Below, in pieces: positions 42,814 through 51,516 of a stretch of 54,673 bases of DNA; position 1 is the stretch's first letter; each line of letters opens with the position of its first letter. This DNA comes from Lachnospiraceae bacterium (GTDB taxonomy: Bacteria; Bacillota; Clostridia; Lachnospirales; Lachnospiraceae). Both the position numbers and the translations under genes were made by a program. The DNA is taken from assembly GCA_017539565.1 (NCBI GenBank), contig JAFYCS010000097.1:1-54673 (forward strand), read 5' to 3'. The notes under the pieces are model-generated. The model worked only from the letters and a program-made list of their open reading frames with translations, did not search any database and was not told the DNA's origin.

Positions 42814-44247
42814 CTATCTTATCGCGTTAATGATGTTCTTTACGCAATCCCTTTTAAGCAGCATAACAAACAGGCCTGTCAGTATTATCACGTATCTGAT
42901 GACCATATGATCATAAAGCAGCACCATCATTTCCCCCACAAGCAGTAATAGAACGGATATGATCAATATGATCACCGGGTTAAATACTTTTTCGGAATTC
43001 TCCTTCTGTGAGATCCTGTTTGCTATAATAAAGTGTGCTGCAGCCAGACATGCATGACAGAAAAGCGTTGTATACCCTGCAGCGGTCCAGCCGAATTTCC
43101 CGATCAGCACATAATTCAGGAATATGTTCAGAATGCCTGCAAACGACGAAACAACAGTGATCAGCTTCGTTTTCTCATAATAAAACTCAAAACAGCAAAA
43201 CAGATTATAAGCAAACATAAAATACACGCTTCCCACTAACGGAACTATAACTTTCGTTGCAATGTGGTAATCCGCAGGAGCCAGTATATACAGTACCTCA
43301 GGTGTTATCGTGATAATCCCTAATCCTGCAATTGCGATCAGTATCAGTACTCCGTATGACGTTTTAGCAATTTTCTGTATTTCGTGTTCCTTGATCCTCT
43401 TAAAGATCCAGGGATGCATTGAATGAAGGACTGCACTCGTGATCATAAACAGCATCCAGGCCCAGTTATGCCCCAATCCGTATATACCCGCTTCAGAATC
43501 ACCCACCAGGGATTTTATCATTATCCGGTCAGTCTGATTTAATATGATGCCTGTCAGATAATGGGGGATCAACGGAATGTTTAATGTAAGAAAATATCCC
43601 CATAGCTTCTTATCATAAAACCTGCCCTTATTCACCAGATAAAAGAAAAATCCGCCATAAGTGATCGTTTCAACCAGAACAACAGAAAAAAAGCGGACTT
43701 CTGCCTTATTCTCCTGCATAAAAAAGACTGCGGCTATCCCGATAAGCGGCTCTGCTATGGCAACAAAAACAGAAACTGCGATCTTGGCTTTATATTTATA
43801 TTCGTTCTTTTGAACAGACGTCCATATATCGCACATCAGGCCGGCCCAGGCAAGTATTATCATGCATCCGCAAATAAGCGTATCAAACCCTAAAAGCGGG
43901 TTCAGCCATTGATGTAACAGAAAATACACTCCAAAAACAACTATTGAAGTGAATGTACCAAGGCCTGCAGCTGCGGCCATCAGATCATTTTTTCTTGTAT
44001 TATACTTAACCAGCGCCTGCTGGAAAGAACCATCGGACAGGTTCAATGTGGAGAATACAGCTATTACTTCCAGCCAGGAAAAAATGACCGTATATACACC
44101 GTATTCCCCGGTAGTCATCAGCCTTGTGAATACCGGCGTAAACAGGACACTTATCCCCATCTGAAAAACCCTGCAACATATTATCGCAAGGGAAGCCTGT
44201 GCCGGTTTGGATAATGACTGCCATTTAGCCTTAAGCGGATTATTCAT
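42814..44247 (-). CDS. Oligosaccharide flippase (Wzx/MATE-like)
   Basis: A 477-residue membrane protein with about 12-14 segments. The N-terminus (QASLAIICCRVFQMGISVLF then TPVFTRLMTTGEYGVYTV) is typical of RfbX/Wzx-type exporters, which flip lipid-linked repeat units across the membrane. It overlaps the preceding glycosyltransferase by eight bases, so the two are translationally coupled. A flippase implies a Wzx/Wzy route. No clear Wzy polymerase was seen unless one of the DUF2142-type proteins has this role. Confidence 0.9.
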   Translation of the reverse strand: MNNPLKAKWQSLSKPAQASLAIICCRVFQMGISVLFTPVFTRLMTTGEYGVYTVIFSWLEVIAVFSTLNLSDGSFQQALVKYNTRKNDLMAAAAGLGTFTSIVVFGVYFLLHQWLNPLLGFDTLICGCMIILAWAGLMCDIWTSVQKNEYKYKAKIAVSVFVAIAEPLIGIAAVFFMQENKAEVRFFSVVLVETITYGGFFFYLVNKGRFYDKKLWGYFLTLNIPLIPHYLTGIILNQTDRIMIKSLVGDSEAGIYGLGHNWAWMLFMITSAVLHSMHPWIFKRIKEHEIQKIAKTSYGVLILIAIAGLGIITITPEVLYILAPADYHIATKVIVPLVGSVYFMFAYNLFCCFEFYYEKTKLITVVSSFAGILNIFLNYVLIGKFGWTAAGYTTLFCHACLAAAHFIIANRISQKENSEKVFNPVIILIISVLLLLVGEMMVLLYDHMVIRYVIILTGLFVMLLKRDCVKNIINAIR

Positions 44248-45082
44248 CTTTAGTTTTCTCTTCTTTTATCCTGTTTGCGATCAGTATGCGCCTTAAGTAC
44301 TTAAGATCCTCCAGCAAAAGAAATGCGGCATACTCTAAGATATTAATACTTCCTCTGTTAAGGCATCCGTAAATATTCTTTTTAAACCCTTTATGCATGC
44401 GGGCAGTATTCCCGCTCAGCCCCTTTTCCCCGAAGGGATTTTTCCCATGTCCTGCAGAAAGCAGTTTATCCGGTATATAATATATCTTTGCTCTTTCTGC
44501 CAGTCTGCATATGAAATCGCTGTCCTCGGCATACCTCATGCTTTCATCAAACATACCGGATTTAAGCAGCTCATTCCGTTTAACGATCAGTGACGGCACC
44601 GGCGGCCATAAATACACAAGCTCGTCTTTGACCTTCATTCCGTACAGTTCATATCCCGAAGAATTATTTACCTTCTTTCCGGGCTTCAGATTCAATTGAT
44701 CCCAGCCTGTACCTAAAGCCTTTATCCCGGGATATCTTCTTAAAATGCCCAGCTGTATCTTCAGTTTTTCCGGCTTCCATTCATCATCAGCATCCAGAAA
44801 AGCAATATGGTCACCCCTGCTTATCTCAATGCCTCTGTTCCTTGCCGCTGAAACACCCCTGTTTTTCTTAAATCCGGTAAGAACCAGCGTAAACTGTTCC
44901 TCTGCGTTCTTCTTCCACTCTTCAACGACCTTTGCAGTATCATCTGTCGATCCGTCATTAACCACGATCACTTCATAAACGTACTGCACCGCCGTCTGAT
45001 GCAGTACGCCGTTAAGCGCATCTTCTATTGTTTCCGCACTGTTATATGCCGGTATGACTACCGATAATTTAATATCTCTCAT
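44240..45082 (-). CDS. Family 2 glycosyltransferase (GT-A)
   Basis: A 280-residue enzyme. The GT2 pattern is complete: KLSVVIPAYNSAETIEDAL, VIVVNDGSTDDTAKVVEEW, GVSAARNRGIEISRG and the metal-binding FLDADDEWKPEKL. It transfers a sugar from a nucleotide donor to the lipid-linked repeat unit in the cytosol; the sugar cannot be told. The C-terminus is Lys/Glu-rich (IKEEKTKDE) and overlaps the flippase start. Its start overlaps the end of the preceding glycosyltransferase by 14 bases, which marks a tight operon. Confidence 0.93.
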   Translation of the reverse strand: MRDIKLSVVIPAYNSAETIEDALNGVLHQTAVQYVYEVIVVNDGSTDDTAKVVEEWKKNAEEQFTLVLTGFKKNRGVSAARNRGIEISRGDHIAFLDADDEWKPEKLKIQLGILRRYPGIKALGTGWDQLNLKPGKKVNNSSGYELYGMKVKDELVYLWPPVPSLIVKRNELLKSGMFDESMRYAEDSDFICRLAERAKIYYIPDKLLSAGHGKNPFGEKGLSGNTARMHKGFKKNIYGCLNRGSINILEYAAFLLLEDLKYLRRILIANRIKEEKTKDE

Positions 45083-45887
45083 TGCCGATGTTTTTATAGT
45101 TTATTTCTCCCAGTGAATAAAACTTCATAATGCATTTTGCAAGAGGTTCCGGCCAGAATTTAAGGAACATGGCAAGGTCCTCCTTTGCCCTCTCCTGCCG
45201 GTAAATAAGCTGTGCCGTAGCTGCATTTTTATGAATGCGGTGAAGTAAAAGTGCATGGGGTTCATATATGAATCTGCCCTGCCGTCTTGAAAGCTTTTCC
45301 CAGGTATCCCAGTCAATATTACTCTTAAACTCCGATAAAAAAAGGGTTTCAGGAAGCACCGCCGTATTATAGGTAACCGTCGGACACATAATGGGATTGC
45401 CGAATGACAGTATCCACCTTTCAGCCTGTTTGATATCTTTTAAAATCGGGCACTTAAGCGGAAAGAGCATAGCCCTTTTAACAGCGGTATACGGACTGAT
45501 ATCAAGCTTTCTTCCGTTTCGAAGCTCCGCATAATCGGTAAAGCAAAGCAATGCCTCTCTCTCTTCTTCAAGTCTGCTTATTACCTTCTCCATATAATGG
45601 GGAAGGTAAATATCATCCTGGTGTGCTATCGTTACGTACCTTGCGGTCTCCCGCGCCTTTTCATATGCATACTCCCAGTCGGAAGCAATACCGCATTTTT
45701 TTTCATTTACATATAACGGCAGCTCATATCTTTCGACCAGATCCCGTACAGATGCAGCCGATGTAGATGTAGCAACAATGATCCTGCTCTTTACTGTCTG
45801 AGCCAGCAGGGATCTTATACATGCCTCCAGATAGGGGCTTTCTTTATACGCACAGATCACAAATACGTGGTCATCATAATATCTCAT
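45069..45887 (-). CDS. Glycosyltransferase, GT2-like
   Basis: A 272-residue enzyme starting at ATG 45887 (MRYYDDHVFVICAYKESPYL), set by GGGGAG 6 bases upstream; the longer frame begins at a TTG. It has a GT-A fold with LEACIRSLLAQTV, a short central strand and YVTIAHQDDIYLPHYMEKV, where HQDD replaces the usual D-x-D. A conserved-looking SNIDWDTWEKLSRRQG segment lies near the end. It is distantly related to family 2. It is probably one of at least four sugar transferases building the repeat unit. Confidence 0.85.
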   Translation of the reverse strand: MRYYDDHVFVICAYKESPYLEACIRSLLAQTVKSRIIVATSTSAASVRDLVERYELPLYVNEKKCGIASDWEYAYEKARETARYVTIAHQDDIYLPHYMEKVISRLEEEREALLCFTDYAELRNGRKLDISPYTAVKRAMLFPLKCPILKDIKQAERWILSFGNPIMCPTVTYNTAVLPETLFLSEFKSNIDWDTWEKLSRRQGRFIYEPHALLLHRIHKNAATAQLIYRQERAKEDLAMFLKFWPEPLAKCIMKFYSLGEINYKNIGNERY

Positions 45888-45901
45888 GTAATTCTCCCCA
45901 C

Positions 45902-47776
45902 TCAATATCTTATCCGGCTCATCACTTCGACGATGACTGACAGATATACGATCCAGGCAATCCCGGTAAAATATTTCCTGTTTATTATTTTAGGTATCCT
46001 GCTTACGGAAAGACTGTACAGCACCGGAGCCATTATGGGGATAAAATACCTTCCCTGTACCCCGCTTACTCTTTCACTGCCATAGTAGGTATATGCAAGC
46101 GCCATTGTGGTTACTATCCCCACCAGGGTAATGACTGACATGCCAAGCGCCACGGCTCTCTGCCGGATTCCCGGAGCATCATTCTTTTCCTGAAACAGCT
46201 GATTCAAAACAAGCATGAGCAGATATGCCCTGATACACCAGGGAGCAAGACTGACCGATGTTCCCGCCATATGGTATCCCACAGCCTGATAGATATACAT
46301 TTTTCCGTCATGCCATATGCTGTTTGCCAGCAGCTTCATAAATCCAAAGGGGTGCCCCATCACGTAATTCATATCATAATACGGATTTACCTCTCCGAAA
46401 TTGCTCCCGTCTACACGTGAAACAATGTCCGGTGATCTTGTTATCCACAGGATCCCGACAGTAAAAGCAATAATAAACATACACTTAAACAACCGGTCCT
46501 TAAGTCCCTTAAACTGTTTTGACGGGATCATAAATACCAGTAATACCAGGGTACAATATACAACCTTTACCGGTCCCAGGGTACCCAGAATGCCTGCAAT
46601 GATCATGGCATTTTTCCAACTTAATTCTTTCTTTTCATCAATGATCTTAACTACATAGGCAAATAAAATAAGCGAAAGACCATTCACTATCACATCATAC
46701 GAAAGCGAAGCCGCCTGATGCATAGCCATCGGAAGCATGCCGGCCATCAGTATCAGTTCTTTGTTATAAGGCATGAGCCTTATTGCCAGCCAGGCCATAA
46801 ACACAAAGAATAAAAGATTAAAGAAGCGTGCCAGGGAATATGTCAGATAATAATCAGCCCCCAGCAACCGCCCTATCGACATTCCGATGGCAGGTACTAT
46901 ATAAGAAGCCGGCTGGATAAAGGAAAAGGTATTGCGGCAGATGAACGCATCTTCATGCCCATCCGTTCTGCCGGTACCAATGTTCTGCATAAGCTTCATA
47001 AAAGACTCATTGGAATTATAATGCTGCTTAAGCTTGGCAAAATACTCTCCTTCGATATCATTCAGATCCTCTCTGCCAAGGATCAAATTGGATACTTTCA
47101 GCGTTCCGTAATAATGATTGGCCTCATCCGTCTGACTTGAAGGAGACATGATAAAGAACATGATAAGGCCTGTTCCCAAAAGGACCCAGAATGACCATTT
47201 CTCTATCGGTTTCTCTATATTAAACCACCAGATGTTTGCTGTGATAAACAGGAGTATAAAGGCCGCAACTGCAAAATAGTTCTTATGCATCCGGTAGACC
47301 GAATAACCTTTGACCGTAACAGAATCATTCTCATTCAGTTCCGGTGCGCTGACCTCGATATAATATTCATTTCCGGCTGCCAAAAGATCCGCATCCGCTT
47401 CATAGAATAACCACCGGTCTTCACCCTGCTTTTCGTCCAGGATCCTCATCTTGTCCGTAGTCCATGTCTTAAGCTGTTTACCTTCACCGTTAAGAAGCGT
47501 GACCGTAAAGCTGCCCTCATAACCTTTTGAATCCATGTACAGTTCAAAAGAATCCTCTCCCCCGTGGCAGCTAAATCCCAGGGTAAACTTAAGATCACCG
47601 AACACTTCCGTTGCCGTATCAAACTCCTGACGGCCGGTATAATACTCCCTGAACTGATCTGCCGGTCGTTCATCCAGCAGATTAAGCATTACCAGCAGGA
47701 GAAGTCCGTTGATCAGCAGGGCTCCTATAGCCGGTCGGATCCATGATGTTTTTTTATTTCCCTTAAGCTTTTTCAT
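45902..47776 (-). CDS. DUF2142-type polytopic membrane protein, paralogue B
   Basis: A 624-residue protein, the same length as the gene at 36485-38359 and alike along its whole extent: the same beta domain ending in SWTTDKMRILD-like sequence (TWTTDKMRILD here), the same FFIMSPSSQTDE motif near residue 210, the same QGRYFIP segment and the same EVMSRI ending. Start at ATG 47776 (MKKLKGNKKTSW), matching the paralogue; it overlaps the preceding gene by 14 bases. A candidate lipid-linked-sugar glycosyltransferase or polymerase-like protein of the polysaccharide locus. The pair are direct repeats about 9.4 kb apart. Confidence 0.85.
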   Translation of the reverse strand: MKKLKGNKKTSWIRPAIGALLINGLLLLVMLNLLDERPADQFREYYTGRQEFDTATEVFGDLKFTLGFSCHGGEDSFELYMDSKGYEGSFTVTLLNGEGKQLKTWTTDKMRILDEKQGEDRWLFYEADADLLAAGNEYYIEVSAPELNENDSVTVKGYSVYRMHKNYFAVAAFILLFITANIWWFNIEKPIEKWSFWVLLGTGLIMFFIMSPSSQTDEANHYYGTLKVSNLILGREDLNDIEGEYFAKLKQHYNSNESFMKLMQNIGTGRTDGHEDAFICRNTFSFIQPASYIVPAIGMSIGRLLGADYYLTYSLARFFNLLFFVFMAWLAIRLMPYNKELILMAGMLPMAMHQAASLSYDVIVNGLSLILFAYVVKIIDEKKELSWKNAMIIAGILGTLGPVKVVYCTLVLLVFMIPSKQFKGLKDRLFKCMFIIAFTVGILWITRSPDIVSRVDGSNFGEVNPYYDMNYVMGHPFGFMKLLANSIWHDGKMYIYQAVGYHMAGTSVSLAPWCIRAYLLMLVLNQLFQEKNDAPGIRQRAVALGMSVITLVGIVTTMALAYTYYGSERVSGVQGRYFIPIMAPVLYSLSVSRIPKIINRKYFTGIAWIVYLSVIVEVMSRIRY

Positions 47777-48494
47777 CTGTATCCTGCTCTTTATCAACCT
47801 TCTTTTTCCCTATGCGGCGATATATAACATACGCCAGCCATTCCGTAAATGCTGTGAAATACAGACACATAAAGCATTTAGGCATCATCATATTTACCGG
47901 ATCCTCACATCCCGTGATCTCCATGACAAGGTCACCTTCCGCTTCAGCTTCATTTATCATAAACTTCCCTTTTACATACCAGTCCGAAGGGATATAATAC
48001 AAAAGAATATCTTCTCCGTCTTCCGTATCTTTAGCGGATATATCAACGCGGAATCTCCTTCCGATCACATCTCCCTGCTCCAGAGGCTTTCTTACGTTTA
48101 CTATGAAACTTCCGTCTTTTTCTACAGTGTTGAGCGGCACCTCCCAGTTTCCGATCTCAGTGCCGGTTTCATCGTCATATAATCCGACGAGTATAGTTCC
48201 TTTTTCCATATTTTTCAGGGTCACAACCTTAAGTTTTATTCCCGCAACATTGAGCAGATCACAGATAAAGGTCTGACTGACCTTCTCAGCGGATATCGAT
48301 ACACTTGCAAACTGACTCTCCGGTATCGTATCAGAATTTTCGACGATAACCCCTATGGCATAGGAATACGGATGTCTTCCCGAAACAAGATCAACCAAAA
48401 CAGGCATAAAACACAGTAAGGCGATCACTATACAGATGACCGCATACGTTTTATTCTGCTTTATTTTTTCAAACCACTCTTTCTGTCTTTCCAT
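47763..48494 (-). CDS. Bitopic membrane protein with an extracellular beta domain
   Basis: A 243-residue protein: one membrane helix at ~18-38, an extracellular beta-rich domain of ~160 residues (TFICDLLNVAGIKLKVVTLK, then GTILVGLYDDETGTEIGNWE and RRFRVDIS), a second hydrophobic stretch at ~208-226 and a charged cytoplasmic tail. The beta domain resembles in layout the extracellular domain of the DUF2142 proteins, the second of which follows with a 14-base overlap. I infer a partner of that protein. The family is not otherwise recognised. Confidence 0.7.
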   Translation of the reverse strand: MERQKEWFEKIKQNKTYAVICIVIALLCFMPVLVDLVSGRHPYSYAIGVIVENSDTIPESQFASVSISAEKVSQTFICDLLNVAGIKLKVVTLKNMEKGTILVGLYDDETGTEIGNWEVPLNTVEKDGSFIVNVRKPLEQGDVIGRRFRVDISAKDTEDGEDILLYYIPSDWYVKGKFMINEAEAEGDLVMEITGCEDPVNMMMPKCFMCLYFTAFTEWLAYVIYRRIGKKKVDKEQDTDEKA

Positions 48495-48517
48495 AGCAAT
48501 CTCCGAAACGATACTCT

Positions 48518-49486
48518 CTACGATTTATTACACAGCCTGTCCAGCACTGCTTTTTTCAACAGGTTTTTTGTCTGTATTTTCCAAAGCCTGTAATACTGAA
48601 CCGGTTCAGCACCAAAACGCCTGTTATGCTCCGCTATCGAAGGGATCATCGATCCCTCAAGATCAAAGCCCCTGCCGGTCTCACAGGCAAACTTTATCAT
48701 TTCATATGTCATAAACGCTTTCAGATTTTCCGATCTTTTCCCGGGCACTGTTCCCACCAGCAGCTCGTATACATAGTTTTTATCAAACACGTACAGTCCG
48801 GCACAGCATATATCTCCCTGCGCATCCTTAACAGCCGCCATTTTGCATGCACCATGCGCCCGGCAGGCTTTGTACAGCCTTTTATACACCACTTCCGGAT
48901 TCGGATTCTTCATCCCCCTGCGCTCAAAAGAAGCACTTATGATCTTATATAACTGCTCCGGGGATCTGAGTTCCTCAAGCCGTACCGTGCCCGATGCCTT
49001 ACGTATCATTGCCCTGCAGGCCCGGTCCATCTGCGAAAGGACATCTTCGCTCCTTTGCCCCGGCGGGATAATAAAAGAATATCTTACTTCCTGCCTGAAT
49101 CCTTTCCAGGCAAAAGGCTCACCGTTCCGTAAGCTGCCGGATAATTCCATGTCATAAAAATCCGCGCCAAGATCTGAAAGCCTCTTTGCTATCTCCCCGA
49201 TCCACTTAAACCGGTAGTGCAGCGCACGTTCTGTCTTTAAACCTTTCAGAGGCTTGATCCAGATATCAAAGCACTGGGTAAGCTGCGGCTGCAGCACGCC
49301 GTTTATACAGAAGCGCTTCTTTCTGTGATAGGGAAGTGCCGCCACCACCTCACCGTTCTCCTCTATCACTACAGCATCCCAGTTATTCTTACCGCACACT
49401 GCATCCAGCCAGAACGGCATATTATAGATACGCATATCATCCCGGGTACTGATAAATCTCACATATTTTTCTTTATCGCCAAGCAT
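48518..49486 (-). CDS. FemAB/GNAT-like acyltransferase
   Basis: A 322-residue cytosolic protein. The layout fits FemAB-type double-GNAT enzymes: MPFWLDAV near the start (compare S-x-x-W/F-x-x-A), VVIEENGEVVAALPYHRKKR, a helical middle with SQMDRACRAMIRKA (compare the family's R-x-x-I-R-K-A), and DICCAGLYVFDKNYVYELLV with a C-terminal FDLEGSMIPSIAEHNRRFGA. Relatives in polysaccharide loci probably acylate amino sugars; Fem proteins add amino acids to peptidoglycan. AGGGG lies 9 bases before the ATG, and it follows the dehydrogenase gene by 21 bases. Confidence 0.8.
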   Translation of the reverse strand: MLGDKEKYVRFISTRDDMRIYNMPFWLDAVCGKNNWDAVVIEENGEVVAALPYHRKKRFCINGVLQPQLTQCFDIWIKPLKGLKTERALHYRFKWIGEIAKRLSDLGADFYDMELSGSLRNGEPFAWKGFRQEVRYSFIIPPGQRSEDVLSQMDRACRAMIRKASGTVRLEELRSPEQLYKIISASFERRGMKNPNPEVVYKRLYKACRAHGACKMAAVKDAQGDICCAGLYVFDKNYVYELLVGTVPGKRSENLKAFMTYEMIKFACETGRGFDLEGSMIPSIAEHNRRFGAEPVQYYRLWKIQTKNLLKKAVLDRLCNKS

Positions 49487-49507
49487 CGATCGATCCCCTG
49501 CCCTCTG

Positions 49508-50581
49508 TCATGAGTCAAATCTTCCGATATGATCCCTTGTGCTGCCTTCTTTAAGCGGAAGCCTTACAGGACATCCTTCCGCCGCCGAACGGTAAATGGC
49601 CAGGACCAGCTCCATAGCCTGCTTTCCCGCCTCACCGTCTATATAAGGCTTCCGGCCGTTACGTATCGCATCGATCATATCCTTATAGAGCGGCGTGTGT
49701 CCGAATCCGTACACATTGGGCGGATCCTCGGCATAAAGTGCTTTTACGCTGTCCGGATCATCCGATCCCTCGGCAAATTTCCATTCTTCTATAACATTCA
49801 CACTTCTGCCGCCGGCTTTTACGGTTCCCTTTTCCCCAAAGAGACACAGCGTCTCCTCCAGGTTTTCCGGATATATGTTTACGCTTCCCTCGATAAGTCC
49901 GTAGGCACCGTTCTTAAACTTAAGCATGGCCATGCCGAAATCCTCGGCCTCAATATACGGATGCATAAGACGATCCGTATACGCCATGACCTCTTCCACC
50001 TCGTCTCCCAGCATCCATAACAGCAGATCGATATTGTGAATGCACTGGTTCATAAGGCAGCCGCCGTCCATTTCCCAGCTGCCGCGGGAAGGTACCTGCC
50101 CATAATAATCTTTACTGCGGTTCCAGCGCACGTTAGCTGTACCGTGCAGCATCCTGCCAAAGCGTCCTTCTTCCACAGCCCTGCGTATATACTGTATAGA
50201 CCTGTTAAACCTGTTCTGATGACAGACGCATACCGCTACACCCTTTTCCCTGCCGGCACGGATGACTGCATCCGCATCCGCAACAGATAAGGCTATGGGC
50301 TTTTCTATAATAACATTACATCCTGCCTCTATACATTCAAGGGCAATGGCAGCATGCTTTCCTGACTCTGTTGCGATGGCAACTATGTCGGGATGTTCAT
50401 TTCTGATCATGGCCTTATAATCTGTATACTGCCCCAGGTGATCCGCCCCGAACTTCCCTGCCAGTTTTGAAACCGCTTCAGGATTAACATCACAGATCCC
50501 GGCTATTTCCAGATCATTATTTATTGCTGCCTGCATATGGTTAGGCGAAACCCGCCCGCAGCCTATCAAAGCATATCTCAT
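49508..50581 (-). CDS. Gfo/Idh/MocA-family sugar dehydrogenase (WbpB-like)
   Basis: A 357-residue NAD(P)-dependent oxidoreductase. N-terminal Rossmann motif GCGRVSPNHMQAA, then DIVAIATESGKHA, the catalytic EKPIALS, and HQNRFNRSIQYIRRAVEEG. The NVRWNRSKDYY and CLMNQCIHNIDLLLWMLG segments are those of the UDP-GlcNAc uronic-acid 3-dehydrogenase group (WbpB/WlbA). Together with the DegT aminotransferase two genes upstream it would make a 3-amino sugar from a UDP-linked uronate. The further enzymes (UDP-GlcNAc dehydrogenase, epimerase) are not in the window. GGAGG lies 5 bases before the ATG. Confidence 0.9.
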   Translation of the reverse strand: MRYALIGCGRVSPNHMQAAINNDLEIAGICDVNPEAVSKLAGKFGADHLGQYTDYKAMIRNEHPDIVAIATESGKHAAIALECIEAGCNVIIEKPIALSVADADAVIRAGREKGVAVCVCHQNRFNRSIQYIRRAVEEGRFGRMLHGTANVRWNRSKDYYGQVPSRGSWEMDGGCLMNQCIHNIDLLLWMLGDEVEEVMAYTDRLMHPYIEAEDFGMAMLKFKNGAYGLIEGSVNIYPENLEETLCLFGEKGTVKAGGRSVNVIEEWKFAEGSDDPDSVKALYAEDPPNVYGFGHTPLYKDMIDAIRNGRKPYIDGEAGKQAMELVLAIYRSAAEGCPVRLPLKEGSTRDHIGRFDS

Positions 50582-50609
50582 TTCTGCCTCCGGCTTTTAC
50601 CTGTCATCA

Positions 50610-51500
50610 TTATCTGCGCCTTACCTTTATTGCCAGCGGGTTAACCGGCGCATGTTTTTCCCTAAGATGCTTTATCGTGTGTATAAACTCTTTAACCCCG
50701 TAATCCATAAGGCTTTGCAATACCAGAGTCCTGGCAGATATGCGCGTATCCGCATAGGCGCTTTCCGGTAAATGCTCCTTAAGGAATCCGGCCTGTTCAA
50801 TATAAACATCAATACGCTTACGGAAGCGCTCTTTATTCTTTGTGGTTGTCAGCGTCCCTTCACTCTCCGTAATGCAGTATATGACATCACTCGTTGCTTT
50901 AACAGACTTTGCATGGTAAGCGCAGCGTACGGAAAACATAACATCGTTTGCCACGGGTGATACGGAAGACTTAATACCGTTTTCCGTGATCAGGCTTCTG
51001 CGTATCATTTTGGAAGTATCGGGAACGGACAGATATCTTAAGCGCATCTCGCTCTCCTGTCCGGGATCCGTAACAAAACGATCCACAAGTTTTTTATATG
51101 GCACATGCCGCGATGACATCCCTCCGTCGCTTTCCCTGATGCTGGTAGGCGCAAAATAAATAACATCTGCCTCATCATCAGTGTAACGGTGCATTATCTC
51201 AAAAGCATCCTTTGTAAAATAATCATCCGAATCTGCAATGATTATCCATTTTCCCGTTGCTTTTTGAATGCCCAGATCCCTGCAGGTTCCGGTGCCTTTT
51301 ACTTCCGTAGTATTATCGATCCAGATACTGCCCTTTGCTGCTGCATATGCTCTTGCATCCGCAAGCTTCTTTCCGTCAATATCCGATTTATCATCCACTA
51401 TGATATGCTCGATCCGGTCATCTTCAGGAATGGAATCTATAAGCCTTCGCAGCGTATCCGGCATATTATAATGCGGTGTGATGATCGACAGTAAGATCAT
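50610..51500 (-). CDS. Family 2 glycosyltransferase
   Basis: A 296-residue enzyme from ATG 51500 (MILLSIITPHYNMPDTLRRL), with GGGGAAAG about 8 bases upstream; the longer frame runs back into the aminotransferase gene. GT-A features: HIIVDDKSDIDG, GTGTCRDLGIQKATGKWII and the metal-binding IADSDDYF. The later part (MFSVRCAYHAKSVKATSDVI) fits acceptor binding. It starts 17 bases after the aminotransferase stop and is part of the same operon. Confidence 0.9.
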   Translation of the reverse strand: MILLSIITPHYNMPDTLRRLIDSIPEDDRIEHIIVDDKSDIDGKKLADARAYAAAKGSIWIDNTTEVKGTGTCRDLGIQKATGKWIIIADSDDYFTKDAFEIMHRYTDDEADVIYFAPTSIRESDGGMSSRHVPYKKLVDRFVTDPGQESEMRLRYLSVPDTSKMIRRSLITENGIKSSVSPVANDVMFSVRCAYHAKSVKATSDVIYCITESEGTLTTTKNKERFRKRIDVYIEQAGFLKEHLPESAYADTRISARTLVLQSLMDYGVKEFIHTIKHLREKHAPVNPLAIKVRRR

Positions 51501-51516
51501 AAGTTTCTTTCCCCGC

